From SZAS-7 sp964514655 (GTDB lineage Bacteria > Chlamydiota > Chlamydiia > Chlamydiales > FEN-1388), in contig CAZEQY010000001.1 in assembly GCA_964514655.1 (NCBI GenBank), positions 1 to 64,000 on the forward strand: a stretch of DNA of 64,000 nucleotides. The letters are read 5' to 3'. Shown here piece after piece: positions 52,853 to 62,281 of the stretch (positions are counted from its first letter, which is position 1; each line of letters opens with the position of its first letter). The position numbers and the translations under genes are program-made. The notes under the pieces are model-generated. The model was not told where the DNA came from, ran no database searches, and saw only the letters and a list, made by a program, of their open reading frames with translations.

Positions 52853-54551
52853 CAAGCCCAAGTAGCTGCATGCCTTCTTTAAGCACCCGTCCTGTAAGCT
52901 CTGTTAACAACAGGCGTGAATTTTGCTCGTTAGAGCCTTCTACTCGACAGTCGCGGAAGAAGTGATTAAACAGTTCGGCAAGTGCGTAGAGGTACTCTGT
53001 TAAGCGGTTTGGCATAAGATCTTCTGCCATGAGCTCTAGCGTCTCACCAAACTGGGCAAGATGAAGGCCAAGAGCTATTTCTGAAGGATGCACAAGGGCA
53101 ATTTTTGTTGTCGCGACAAGACTTTTTGGATCAACGCCAACCTTTCTGATAATACCCTGCACGCGCACATATGAGTACATCACAAAGGCTGCAGTGTTAC
53201 CCTCAAAGCGAAGCATCTTATCATAGCTAAACATATAGTCGCTTATTCGGTGGCAGACAAGGTCTGAATACTTTATGGCATTTATGCCAAGAGCATGGGC
53301 CACCTTTTTTTGCTCATCTTCTGACCAGTCGGGGTTTTTCTCGTGTAAAATGGCTTCTGCTTTTACTATGGCAGCGTTGATGAGGTCGATAAGCTTTTCC
53401 GTTTCACCGGACCTCGTGCGAAACTTTTTGCCATCTGCTCCCAAAACCACCCCAAAAGGTACATGATCTGTCCGAACTTTAGCAGGATCTAAGTAATTAG
53501 CCTTTATAGCGGCTTCAAAAATCATCTGAAAGTGTGTTGATTGACCTGCATCCGTTACGATGATGATGCGGCTTGCCTTTTCTTCATGTATACGATGGCG
53601 TATCGTTGCCATGTCAGTGGTGTCGTAGTTATAGCCTCCATCTGACTTTTGGATCATAAGCGGAATTTGATGCCCGTCTAAAAAGATGCATTTTGCACCT
53701 TCAGAAAGTGTCACAAGTCCCTTTTCTTCAAGCTCGCTTACAACACCCGCAAGTAGCGGGTTATAAAAGGACTCTCCGCGCTCCGTGATGCGAATGTCTA
53801 GGAGATCGTAAATTTCTTGATATGCCTTGCGGGATATTTCACGAATAACATTCCAGTAGTGTAGAGCCTCTTTATCCCCGCCCTGAAGCGCTACAACCTG
53901 AAGCTGGGCTGTTTTTTTAAATGCAGGATCTTCATCAAAGCGCTTTTTAGCCGCTTTATAGTACGTTACAAGGTCTGTCAACGTTACATCTTCGAGCTCG
54001 GCAGACTCTTTCATATAGGCTATAAGCATGCCAAAGGATGTTCCCCAGTCACCTATATGGTTTTGACGAAGTACGGTATGGCCCAAAAATTCAAACATCC
54101 TTGCAAGAGCATCCCCAATAATCGTTGAACGAAGGTGTCCAACGTGCATCTCTTTTGCTGTATTTGGGCTTGAAAAGTCTATGACAATGCGCTCTTTTTT
54201 TGGCGCTTTTATACCAAAATGAGGCTCCTCAAGCATTTTAAAGAGCTCATTGTTCAAAAAGCTAGCCTTGAGGGTGATGTTAATAAAACCGGGTCCTGCA
54301 ATTTCGAGCTTTTCGATACAATCGCTATCTATGGCGTTGCACGCTGCCACGATTTTTTCCGCAATCTGGCGTGGGTTCATCTTTAAGGCCTTTGATAGCT
54401 TCATCGCGCTATTAAACTGGTAGTGACCAAAGGCGCTTGCTGTACTTTTGACCAGTTCAATTTCGCTCGTAGCTTCCGGGAAAGCCTCTTTTGTCGCTTG
54501 AGCAAAAAAATCATGTAAACGATCGACGATCGTGTCGGCAACTTGTGGCAT
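52833..54551 (-). CDS. argS: Arginyl-tRNA synthetase
   Basis: Class I synthetase of 572 residues. The N-terminal Add-1 domain is present, HIGH-type motif SSPNTAKEMHVGHLRSTIIG lies near residue 130, and DALARMFEFLGH follows. The C-terminal anticodon-binding (DALR) region includes AFVMYSYVRVQGIIRK. The KMSKS site is replaced by a degenerate GKKFRTRSGET, normal for ArgRS. Charges tRNA-Arg. Convergent with the EpmB-like gene; divergent from dedA. Confidence 0.95.
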   Translation of the reverse strand: MPQVADTIVDRLHDFFAQATKEAFPEATSEIELVKSTASAFGHYQFNSAMKLSKALKMNPRQIAEKIVAACNAIDSDCIEKLEIAGPGFINITLKASFLNNELFKMLEEPHFGIKAPKKERIVIDFSSPNTAKEMHVGHLRSTIIGDALARMFEFLGHTVLRQNHIGDWGTSFGMLIAYMKESAELEDVTLTDLVTYYKAAKKRFDEDPAFKKTAQLQVVALQGGDKEALHYWNVIREISRKAYQEIYDLLDIRITERGESFYNPLLAGVVSELEEKGLVTLSEGAKCIFLDGHQIPLMIQKSDGGYNYDTTDMATIRHRIHEEKASRIIIVTDAGQSTHFQMIFEAAIKANYLDPAKVRTDHVPFGVVLGADGKKFRTRSGETEKLIDLINAAIVKAEAILHEKNPDWSEDEQKKVAHALGINAIKYSDLVCHRISDYMFSYDKMLRFEGNTAAFVMYSYVRVQGIIRKVGVDPKSLVATTKIALVHPSEIALGLHLAQFGETLELMAEDLMPNRLTEYLYALAELFNHFFRDCRVEGSNEQNSRLLLTELTGRVLKEGMQLLGLVTVERM

Positions 54552-54642
54552 ATTGAATTCCTAAAAAGTATGATATAGTACTCGAAAATCCCTGTTAAGA
54601 TCAACTTGACTTTATCAAATAATTAATGTAGACTCGTGCCCT

Positions 54643-55182
54643 ATGGATAACGAATTGCTTTATCAGTGGCTTGTCGAATATGGAAGCATGGCACTTTTTT
54701 TCTTGCTTGCGCTTGAAATTATTGCCTTGCCTATCCCTGGCGAGCCTCTTATGGTCATTACAGGTGTTCTTCTGTCTACTGACGATCTTGCGCTATTTCC
54801 CACCCTTATTGCGGCCTATTGCGGGGCTTGTTTGGGCATTAGCATCAGCTTTTTACTCGGCAAAACCGCAGGAAGCTACCTTGTCACGAACTACGGACCT
54901 CGAATTGGCATAACAGATGCACGTATGCAGCGCGTAAATACCTGGTTTAACCGCTTTGGCAAATGGACACTCATGATAGGATATTTTGTGCCGGGAATTC
55001 GCCACTTTACGGGGTTTACAGCCGGCATTACCTCTTTAGAGTATCGACAATTTATGCTCTTTGCCTATGTTGGCGCCTTTATTTGGGTAACAACCTTTCT
55101 TTCACTAGGCTACTTTTTTGGCGACTACTGGCTACTCATGGTTGATAAAATTATCGACTTCTTCCGAAATTTAATCGCTTAA
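54643..55182 (+). CDS. DedA-family membrane protein
   Basis: A 179-residue integral membrane protein with five to six hydrophobic segments. Family marks are an N-terminal EIIALPIPGEPLMVITGVLL, GISISFLLGKTAGSYL, the conserved FNRFGKWTLMIGYFVPGIRH (F/R-x-x-P-x-x-R) and FTGFTAGITSLEYRQFMLFA. DedA proteins act in membrane homeostasis, probably lipid flipping or efflux. ATG at 54643 is 91 bases from the divergent argS start. A hairpin follows at 55184-55209. Confidence 0.9.
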   Translation: MDNELLYQWLVEYGSMALFFLLALEIIALPIPGEPLMVITGVLLSTDDLALFPTLIAAYCGACLGISISFLLGKTAGSYLVTNYGPRIGITDARMQRVNTWFNRFGKWTLMIGYFVPGIRHFTGFTAGITSLEYRQFMLFAYVGAFIWVTTFLSLGYFFGDYWLLMVDKIIDFFRNLIA

Positions 55183-55183
55183 C

Positions 55184-55209
55184 ACTTGTGAAAAAAGCCA
55201 TTCACAGGT
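55184..55209 (+). terminator. Weak terminator-like hairpin after dedA
   Basis: ACTTGTGAA (55184-55192) pairs with TTCACAGGT (55201-55209) with one G-U pair, loop eight bases, followed by an AT-rich stretch. Confidence 0.5.
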
Positions 55210-55243
55210 AAATTATTTGTTATTTATTGATTTAGAGGTACAA

Positions 55244-55984
55244 ATGACTAAAATGTCTTTATCAGCTGCCTTACGCAGTCAGCTAAAAGATTACCTAGAA
55301 GCGACAAAACATCCAGAGCTCATCACCACTTACCTATACTATGTTGAGCATAAATTTTCTCTTGAGCCAGTGCTTTTTGTCCGCGATAAGCTCGTCTATC
55401 AAAGCACAAGCGACGCCGTTAGACTCCTTGAAAATGAAGGCAAACTCTGGCGCGAAACAGAAATTAAGATTGGCTACGTCACTTCTAGCGTCGACGAAAA
55501 TACAAAGAAAATCTATATATGCCCCTTCACCGGTAAGGTCTTTGGCGACAACACGCACCCAAATCCACAAGATGCCATCTACGACTGGGTGTCAAAATGC
55601 CCGGAAAATACCGAACGCGTTGGCGGCCTTCGCGTAAAGCGCTTTTTCATCTCAGAAGACCCAGAGGTGATCAAAGCCTATGCAAGCAAGTTCACACCAA
55701 AAACGCCAATAACAAAAATCGTCTTCTCTTCAGCAATTAACGGCAAGCTCTACCACTCAAAAGAAGCTGTTATCGAAGACTTTAAGGAAAACTACCTAAA
55801 ACGAGTAAGCCTCGTGGAAGTCCAAAGCCAAAGCCGTTTCCAGATCGAAGAGCACTTCATGGAATTTATCCAGAAGCAGCTTGCCGAAGACAAGATTGCA
55901 TCCTTTGTAGAGATGATGTCTGAAGTCGAAGAGTTCGGCCCCTACGTCGAAAGCTGGCTTGGCGAGGTAGAACAGGAAACGTAA
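55244..55984 (+). CDS. Chlamydial conserved DUF2709-type protein (CT538-like)
   Basis: A 246-residue soluble protein without signal peptide. A central segment KIYICPFTGKVFGDNTHPN looks like a metal or nucleotide site; NTERVGGLRVKRFFISEDP follows. The C-terminal part is helical and acidic (EHFMEFIQKQLAEDKIASFV). I recall this as a conserved chlamydial family (DUF2709), found beside yjeE/tsaE and dnaQ in C. trachomatis (CT536-CT538), the same order as here. The ATG at 55244 has AGAGGT six bases upstream, better than a TTG nine codons earlier. Function unknown. Confidence 0.8.
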   Translation: MTKMSLSAALRSQLKDYLEATKHPELITTYLYYVEHKFSLEPVLFVRDKLVYQSTSDAVRLLENEGKLWRETEIKIGYVTSSVDENTKKIYICPFTGKVFGDNTHPNPQDAIYDWVSKCPENTERVGGLRVKRFFISEDPEVIKAYASKFTPKTPITKIVFSSAINGKLYHSKEAVIEDFKENYLKRVSLVEVQSQSRFQIEEHFMEFIQKQLAEDKIASFVEMMSEVEEFGPYVESWLGEVEQET

Positions 55985-55989
55985 AAAAG

Positions 55990-56412
55990 GTGGATACGCA
56001 CTATCATTCTTGCTCAACGGAAGATACCGAAAAAGTAGCCTTAAGCCTTGCAAAAGACCTTAAAGCTGGTAGTGTTCTTGCCTTTTTTGGAGACCTAGGC
56101 ACAGGCAAGACAACCTTTATTCGATCCCTTGCTCAAAACCTCTGTGGGGTCATGCCTGAAGCTGTTTCAAGCCCCACATTTCAGTACCTCAACATCTATA
56201 ATGGCAATCAAACCGTCTATCATTTTGATCTTTATCGCCTTCAAAATGCAGATGAGTTTTTCCACATGGGCTTTGATGAGGTCTTTGACCAAGGCGGCAT
56301 CACCTGCATAGAGTGGGCAGAGCGCATAGAAAAGCTACTGCCACATAACGCGATTGTAGTCAAAATCACGCACGCTGAAGAAGGTGCACGGCTCATAGAG
56401 ATTGCACAATGA
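55990..56412 (+). CDS. tsaE: tRNA threonylcarbamoyladenosine biosynthesis ATPase TsaE
   Basis: P-loop protein of 140 residues that, with TsaB/TsaD, makes t6A at position 37 of ANN-decoding tRNAs. Walker A GDLGTGKTTF lies near residues 37-46; VSSPTFQYLNIY and VYHFDLYRL follow, then GGITCIEWAERIE. Full length with an early GTG start, preceded by AAAAAGG. It overlaps engB by four bases and follows DUF2709 by five. Confidence 0.93.
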   Translation: MDTHYHSCSTEDTEKVALSLAKDLKAGSVLAFFGDLGTGKTTFIRSLAQNLCGVMPEAVSSPTFQYLNIYNGNQTVYHFDLYRLQNADEFFHMGFDEVFDQGGITCIEWAERIEKLLPHNAIVVKITHAEEGARLIEIAQ

Positions 56413-57005
56413 AACTGAAATGGAACAACACCCGCTTTATCAAATCGGCACTTTGGCCGGAGGAATACCCCAAATTTGGCCACCACCTCAACCAAGTTGC
56501 TATTTGCGGCCGCTCTAATGTTGGCAAGTCTTCTTTAATCAATGAGTTATGCTCAAAAAGCCAACTTGCAAAAACATCTAAAACACCCGGCAAAACCCAG
56601 TTAATTAACTTTTTTGAGATAGACGAAAGACTCATCTTTGTAGACCTTCCGGGCTACGGCTACGCAAAAGTCCCCCAAACAACAAAAGATCAGTGGGGCA
56701 AAATAATGACCAAGTACTTTGAAAAAGCCGTCCGCTTAGAACTTATCCTCTTTCTCCTAGATATCCGCCGCACACCAAATACCGAAGATCTAGAACTTCT
56801 ACACTGGCTCTACCACTACCAAAAGCCCTTTTTGCTCGTACTTACAAAAACAGATAAAGTAACTAAAAATGAACTCGAAATATGCACAAAAAACATCATA
56901 AAAGCTCTTCCCTACGAAGGCTTTGAATATGTGCAGCACTCGAGCAAAACCCACCAAGGAACCTTTGACTTAAGGCAAAAGGTAGAACAGTATGCCACAG
57001 CTTAA
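56409..57005 (+). CDS. engB: Ribosome-biogenesis GTPase EngB (YsxC/YihA)
   Basis: Essential small GTPase (198 residues) for 50S assembly. G1 GRSNVGKSSL (about 36-45), G2 KTPGKTQ, G3 DLPGYGYA, G4 TKTDK and G5 SSKTHQG are all present. The four-base overlap with tsaE and 14-base overlap with the next gene show a tight operon. No odd features. Confidence 0.95.
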   Translation: MKLKWNNTRFIKSALWPEEYPKFGHHLNQVAICGRSNVGKSSLINELCSKSQLAKTSKTPGKTQLINFFEIDERLIFVDLPGYGYAKVPQTTKDQWGKIMTKYFEKAVRLELILFLLDIRRTPNTEDLELLHWLYHYQKPFLLVLTKTDKVTKNELEICTKNIIKALPYEGFEYVQHSSKTHQGTFDLRQKVEQYATA

Positions 57006-57741
57006 AAACCATACATTTGTCTGTATAGACTGCGAATCAACAGGACTCGACCCAAAAAATGACCGTATCGTTGAAGTTGCGGCCGTTACCTTTACCTTAG
57101 ATGGTATTCTTTCGGAGTTTGAGACTCTTGTGGACCCTGAAGTTGAAATTCCCCAAAACTCTATCGCCATCCACCACATCACTCAAGACATGGTACAGGG
57201 TAAACCCAAAATTGGAGAAATCTTGGGTCAGCTATTTGAATTAATAGGCCCACACCCTATTATAGGCCATGGCATCACCTACGATATCGACATTTTAGCC
57301 CATCATGCCCAGCGCTGCAATATCCCTTGCAACATACGCAAAAACCCATTTTTTGACACCCTGAGGCTTGCTCGTCTCTATGGAGAAAGCCCATCAAACT
57401 CACTAGAGACGCTCCGCCAGCACTTTAACATTGCAGAAGAAGGCGCACACAGGGCCATGAGCGATGTTATCGTCAATATCCAGGTGTTTAAAAAGCTCTC
57501 CCAGCACTTTAGAACCCTTGAACAAATAACAGAAGCACTATCACGCCCCATCCAGATGAAAAATATGCCTCTTGGCAAACATAAAGGCCGTTCATTAAAA
57601 GAAATTCCCGTTGAATACCTACGCTGGGCAGCAAATCAGGACTTTGATCAGGACCTTTTGTACTCCCTCCGATCAGAACTTAACCGCCGAAAAAAGGGAA
57701 CTTCGTTCGTCCAGTCGGCAAATCCATTCCTAAATCTCTAA
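56992..57741 (+). CDS. DnaQ-like 3'-5' exonuclease with C-terminal DUF3820
   Basis: DEDDh exonuclease (249 residues). Exo I CIDCESTGLDP (D and E at about 13 and 15), Exo II HGITYDIDIL, Exo III HRAMSDV. A C-terminal extension (about 190-235) with MPLGKHKGRSLKEIPVEYLR is the DUF3820 module often joined to DnaQ-type proteins. Could be the epsilon proofreading subunit or an RNA/DNA housekeeping nuclease. Last gene of the DUF2709-tsaE-engB operon. Confidence 0.92.
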   Translation: MPQLKNHTFVCIDCESTGLDPKNDRIVEVAAVTFTLDGILSEFETLVDPEVEIPQNSIAIHHITQDMVQGKPKIGEILGQLFELIGPHPIIGHGITYDIDILAHHAQRCNIPCNIRKNPFFDTLRLARLYGESPSNSLETLRQHFNIAEEGAHRAMSDVIVNIQVFKKLSQHFRTLEQITEALSRPIQMKNMPLGKHKGRSLKEIPVEYLRWAANQDFDQDLLYSLRSELNRRKKGTSFVQSANPFLNL

Positions 57742-57890
57742 TTATTTTTGCCTCCACACATGCCTGTGAAGCTGTTTTTTATAAAGTTCTATATATTATA
57801 TGGAATAAATAATCACAGCTTGCAATACTTAAGACAAATTGAGTATTAAGCAATTTGGAACCTTTTGGAGAGAAGGCGTACAAGGAGGCA

Positions 57891-59288
57891 ATGGAACTAT
57901 CCTTTCTAGTTATTCTACTATGTTGCTTGATCGCGGGAGCGAGTGTGTGGCTATTTACAAAAAATCAGTCCACAGAGTGCGCTCGTGCTCACTCCAATAA
58001 GCCAATTGGCTGGTTCTCTCTTGTAGGGTCCTTTGTGGCCGCACAAATTGGAGGCAGCTGGTTCTTATATCTTGTCGACTGTGCGCAGTCAGATGGCATC
58101 TACGCAATACTCTACCCTCTTGGCAGCGCTCTTGGCCTGCTAGCACTTGGCCTTGGTCTTGGAGCAAGAATTGCTCGTCTGCAAATCTCTAGCGTTCCGG
58201 ACCTTTTTGAAAAGCACTATAGAAGCTGCACACTACGAAAAATCTCCTGCTTTTTAAGCATGGCTACCCTTCTTGGACTACTTGTAGCGCAGGCTGTAGC
58301 CTTAAAAGATCTCTTTAAAGCCCTTGGCGTAAAACACGACACCCTCTTTATTGGCGCCTGGATTTCCGTCGTTTTCATCACAATACGCGGTAGAACAAAT
58401 ACCAAGGCATGGATTGCCATGCTCCAGGCAGTGATTCTGCTTGGCGTTTTGGGGGCTGCCTGCTTCTTTAGTCCTGATTCACCAACTAGCAACATCACCG
58501 TCTTTGATGGCTTTAGCGGCATCGAAAGCGAGATACGTGAAGGCTTTAACTCAAAGCTTGCAGCCTACCTGCTGATGCCCTGCCTCTTTATATTTTTGGA
58601 GCCGGAAATGGTGAGAAGCGCCATGCAGGTGCGCTCAAAGAAGGAAATTTCTGTAGCGGTAGTGGTTTCTGGCATTATATTGCTCATCTGCTCGTTTGTA
58701 CCCGTTTACTATGGCATAGCAGGCAAGCTTTCAGGCTCTGAAGAAAGTAGTGCAACGGGCTTTATCAGCGCAGTTGGCTCTGCTACAAACCCCATTATCA
58801 CGATAGCATCTGCATGCATCTTGATGGTTGCGATTGTTTCGGCATCTTCTGCACTTCTTTGGTCGCTAAATACCCACCTACTTATGGATTTTAGAAGCGA
58901 AACAGAGAAAAAGAAAAAATCGAGCTTCATGATAAACCTCTCTTGGGGTGGCACTATTACTTTAGGCATGCTTGCCCTTGTCTTTTCTTACGTAAATTTG
59001 GGTATTGCTTCTCTTATTTTGGGAAGTTATGAGCTCGCTGTTGTCTGCATGTTTGTTCCCCTTGTTCAAGCTGCTTTTGCCCGCTCAGATCAAGAATATC
59101 CAAAGCTTGCAGCAAGCCTATCTATGTGTTTTGGTGGCATTGGTTTTTGCCTTACCAAGTACTATGACATGAACTTTTTTCCGGAAGCCTTTTCGATTCT
59201 ACTTTCATGGCTTGGCTTCATGCTCGGAAAAGCCCTATCCATCAAGGAAAAAAATGCTGACGGTCAAGGACTTAGATGTAGACAATAA
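57891..59288 (+). CDS. Sodium/solute symporter (SSS family)
   Basis: A 465-residue membrane protein with about thirteen hydrophobic segments. SSS-type marks include ASVWLFTKNQS, GSFVAAQIGGSWF (helix 1/2 Na-site region), FEKHYRSCTLRKIS and an internal VSASSALLWSLNTHLL. Substrate unknown: proline, pantothenate, sialic acid and choline carriers share this fold. The ATG at 57891 has AGGAGG nearby and is preferred over a TTG at 57855. Its 3' end overlaps the pgk start by 35 bases, so the two are co-transcribed. Confidence 0.85.
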   Translation: MELSFLVILLCCLIAGASVWLFTKNQSTECARAHSNKPIGWFSLVGSFVAAQIGGSWFLYLVDCAQSDGIYAILYPLGSALGLLALGLGLGARIARLQISSVPDLFEKHYRSCTLRKISCFLSMATLLGLLVAQAVALKDLFKALGVKHDTLFIGAWISVVFITIRGRTNTKAWIAMLQAVILLGVLGAACFFSPDSPTSNITVFDGFSGIESEIREGFNSKLAAYLLMPCLFIFLEPEMVRSAMQVRSKKEISVAVVVSGIILLICSFVPVYYGIAGKLSGSEESSATGFISAVGSATNPIITIASACILMVAIVSASSALLWSLNTHLLMDFRSETEKKKKSSFMINLSWGGTITLGMLALVFSYVNLGIASLILGSYELAVVCMFVPLVQAAFARSDQEYPKLAASLSMCFGGIGFCLTKYYDMNFFPEAFSILLSWLGFMLGKALSIKEKNADGQGLRCRQ

Positions 59289-60429
59289 GCGCGTTCTTGT
59301 GCGCGTTGACTTTAACGTTCCCCTAAATGATGAAGGGCAAATAACTGATGATACACGCATCAGGGCATCTTTACCTACCATCCAGTACCTACTAGACCAC
59401 AATGCCATGGTTATTCTGATGAGCCATCTTGGCCGCCCTAAAGGCAAATCGCCAAAACTCTCTTTAGAACCTTGCAGAAAGCGCCTATCTGAGCTTCTTA
59501 ATAGGCCTGTTACTATGGCTATAGATTGTATTGGCCCCGATGTTGACAAGCTAGTTGCGGACATGTTGCCACAAGATATCGTTATGCTAGAAAACCTACG
59601 TTTTTATCCGGCAGAAGAAGACCCCGATAGCGACCCTACTTTTAGCAAAAAACTGGCACAAGGCAAGGACCTCTACGTAAATGATGCCTTTGGCTGCGCC
59701 CATCGTAAACACTCATCAACTGCCTCTATCGCAACATACTTTCCTGGCAAAAGTGCATGCGGCTTTTTGCTCGAAAAAGAGATCAATCTCTTAGGAAACG
59801 CCCTTAAATCGCCAAAAAGGCCCTTTTTTGCCATCATTGGGGGAGCAAAAGTATCTACAAAAATTGGAGTCTTAAAGGCCTTAAGCAGCCAAGTTGATGC
59901 CCTGATGCTCGGAGGGGGCATGGCCTACACTTTTTTACGGGCGCTAGGAATATCAGTTGGAGATTCGCTTGTAGAACCTGGCATGGTCGACACTGCTAAA
60001 GAAATTTTAAATGGCCCTGCAAAAATCTACCTACCTCTCGATATAGTTGCTGCCACAAAATTTGACAACGACGCCCCTACAAAAACGTTCTTAGTGCAAG
60101 AGGGCATACCCTCCGGCTATCAAGGCATGGACATTGGCCCCAAAACAATTGAAGCCTGGAAAAGTGCGTTACAGAATGCCAAAACAATCCTCTGGAACGG
60201 CCCTGTAGGCGTCTTTGAGATGCCACATTTTGCAAAAGGCACCCATGCAATAGCCGAAGCTCTTGCTTCACTACAAGGAGCCATCACCATAGTTGGAGGC
60301 GGTGACTCAGTAGCTGCCGTACAAGAGTACAACCTTGCTGATAGATTCACCCATATCTCTACAGGCGGCGGGGCTGCCCTTGAATACGTTGAATTCGGCA
60401 CGCTACCCGGCATCGACGCTTTAAAATAA
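59254..60429 (+). CDS. pgk: Phosphoglycerate kinase
   Basis: Glycolytic PGK (391 residues), producing ATP from 1,3-bisphosphoglycerate. Marks: VLVRVDFNVPL, LMSHLGRPKG, LENLRFYPAEE, VNDAFGCAHRKHSS, IIGGAKVSTKI, GPVGVFEMPHFAKGT and GGGDSVAAV. The ATG at 59254 follows AAGGAAAA and gives the family start MLTVKDL. Upstream in-frame codons at 59212 lie inside the symporter gene. Confidence 0.96.
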   Translation: MLTVKDLDVDNKRVLVRVDFNVPLNDEGQITDDTRIRASLPTIQYLLDHNAMVILMSHLGRPKGKSPKLSLEPCRKRLSELLNRPVTMAIDCIGPDVDKLVADMLPQDIVMLENLRFYPAEEDPDSDPTFSKKLAQGKDLYVNDAFGCAHRKHSSTASIATYFPGKSACGFLLEKEINLLGNALKSPKRPFFAIIGGAKVSTKIGVLKALSSQVDALMLGGGMAYTFLRALGISVGDSLVEPGMVDTAKEILNGPAKIYLPLDIVAATKFDNDAPTKTFLVQEGIPSGYQGMDIGPKTIEAWKSALQNAKTILWNGPVGVFEMPHFAKGTHAIAEALASLQGAITIVGGGDSVAAVQEYNLADRFTHISTGGGAALEYVEFGTLPGIDALK

Positions 60430-60466
60430 TTTTTCACACAATCGGAAAAAATGAAGTACTCTAGAG

Positions 60467-60513
60467 CGCGAAGAATATGAATGAGGCTATCTTCGCGGCC
60501 TTCGCGGTTTTTT
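60467..60513 (+). terminator. Terminator after pgk
   Basis: CGCGAAGA (60467-60474) pairs with TCTTCGCG (60490-60497), followed by a second CGCGG and six T (60508-60513). The remaining spacer to 60693 shows no further structure I can name. Confidence 0.65.
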
Positions 60514-60693
60514 ACTCGAACCAAACGTAATATAAACCTTGAACATTTATCGCTTTTACGCTATGCTTTTAACTAAATTTAAAAAAAGCATTGCCCCAGA
60601 TGATATTTATTGTTCTACATCTGCCGGTTTCTTCCTCAGTCAAGCGCTCCCGCGCGCAAAAGTCCCTTTATTTTGTAAACCAAAGAGTTCAGC

Positions 60694-62220
60694 ATGACAG
60701 AAAGTTTTACGCAATTTAGTAAACTGCGGGCCTTTTTTTGGCCGGTGCATAGGCACGAGCTAAAAAAGCTTATCCCTATGCTTCTGATCTTCTTTCTTCT
60801 TAACTTTGACTACAATATTCTTCGCGGCCTTAAAGACACTATCGTTATCACGGCTGAACATTCCGGCGCTGAAGTAATCCCATTCATTAAAGTGTGGGTA
60901 ATGTTCCCTCTTTCTGTCACTTTTGCCTTTATCTACGTTCGGCTTTGTAACCGCTTTTCTCGAGAAAATGTCTTCTACATTCTTCTGTCGATGTTTTTAA
61001 CCTACTTTGCGGTATTTGCCTTTTTACTCTATCCACATCGCGAGACATTGCACTTTCATGAAACGGCAGATTTTCTCCAAACCGTTCTTCCAGAAGGCTG
61101 TAAGGGCTTTATTGCCATGTATCGCTACTGGAGTTACACGCTCTTTTATGCACTTGCAGATCTTTGGTCAAACATCATCTTAGCTCTACTCTTTTGGGGC
61201 TTTGCAAACCAGGTGACAAAGCTTCATGAAGCAAAGCGCTTTTATGGCCTCTTTGGTCTTGGCACGAACTTCTCAGGCATCATTGCCGGCCCTGTAGCCA
61301 TCATGATCACTCTATTGCCGTTTAACTCAAGCCTTGGGCTTGGTGACGATGCATGGGGACAGTCTATGACCATCCTTATCTGCCTGATCATCGCTGTCGG
61401 CTTTAGCACAATGCTTGCCTTCCGCTGGCTGCACACATCTGTTCTTAACCAAGAAATCGAACAAGAACAAGCTCTTGCAAGAGCTCAGGAAAATCCTCCG
61501 CCTAAGAAAAAATTCTCTATGCGCGAAAACCTCCGCTATGTGCTAAGGTCTAACTACGTTCTTTCTATCGCCCTAATCATCATCGCCTATAACGTGGTGA
61601 TTAACCTTGTAGAAGTATTATGGAAACACGAAGTAAGAGAGCTTTATCCCGCCCCACAAGATTACCTTATCTTCATGAACAAGGTAACAATTATGATCGG
61701 GGTACTAGCAACGCTTATGGCGCTCTTTGTCTCCGGCAACTTGATCCGCAAATTCGGCTGGACCTTTACAGCCCTAGTCACTCCGGCTATTCTCTTAGTG
61801 ACAAGCCTTGGATTTTTTGGGTTTTTCTTTTTAAAAGACCATCCTAAGCTTGTATTAAGCCTCTTTGGTGCCTCGCCTCTTTACTTAGTTGTCCTCTTTG
61901 GCACTTTGCAAAACTGTATGAGCCGGGCAGCAAAATACACGGTCTTTGATGCAACGAAGGAAATGGCCTTTATTCCTCTTACAATAGAAGAAAAAATCAA
62001 AGGTAAAGCTGCTGTTGACGGTATCTGTAACCGCCTAGGAAAGTCCGGCGGAGCGATTATTTACCACTTTTTACTACTAGCATTTGCCTCAATTCCGGCA
62101 AGCGCCCCTTACGTTGGCCTCTTTTTGATATGTATTATTGGCCTATGGATAATGTGTGTAAACGTACTTGGTAAAAAGTTCACAGAACTTACTGCCCCCG
62201 CAGCGGCTACAGCAGTGTAA
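60694..62220 (+). CDS. Nucleotide transporter, NTT2/Npt2-like copy
   Basis: TLC-family carrier of 508 residues, about twelve membrane segments. The opening WPVHRHELKKLIPM is followed by LRGLKDTIVITAEHSGAEVI and PFIKVWVMFPLS. Later VEVLWKHEVRELYP, LFDATKEMAF-like (VFDATKEMAFIPL) and GKAAVDGICNRLGKSGGAI. It differs from the 48289 copy at LRGLKDT versus LRDTKDT, suggesting a non-ATP/ADP substrate range such as other NTPs. The related 62282 copy follows; each has its own promoter region. Confidence 0.92.
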   Translation: MTESFTQFSKLRAFFWPVHRHELKKLIPMLLIFFLLNFDYNILRGLKDTIVITAEHSGAEVIPFIKVWVMFPLSVTFAFIYVRLCNRFSRENVFYILLSMFLTYFAVFAFLLYPHRETLHFHETADFLQTVLPEGCKGFIAMYRYWSYTLFYALADLWSNIILALLFWGFANQVTKLHEAKRFYGLFGLGTNFSGIIAGPVAIMITLLPFNSSLGLGDDAWGQSMTILICLIIAVGFSTMLAFRWLHTSVLNQEIEQEQALARAQENPPPKKKFSMRENLRYVLRSNYVLSIALIIIAYNVVINLVEVLWKHEVRELYPAPQDYLIFMNKVTIMIGVLATLMALFVSGNLIRKFGWTFTALVTPAILLVTSLGFFGFFFLKDHPKLVLSLFGASPLYLVVLFGTLQNCMSRAAKYTVFDATKEMAFIPLTIEEKIKGKAAVDGICNRLGKSGGAIIYHFLLLAFASIPASAPYVGLFLICIIGLWIMCVNVLGKKFTELTAPAAATAV

Positions 62221-62229
62221 AATAAAATA

Positions 62230-62258
62230 TTGATTTAAATGTTCGTTTTGTATATGAT
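62230..62258 (+). promoter_or_regulatory. Promoter of the third NTT gene
   Basis: -35 TTGATT (62230-62235) and -10 TATGAT (62253-62258) are 17 bases apart, within the 61-base gap between the two NTT genes. This predicts independent transcription of the downstream copy. Confidence 0.6.
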
Positions 62259-62281
62259 GGTGATTTACTTAGAGGAAAAGT

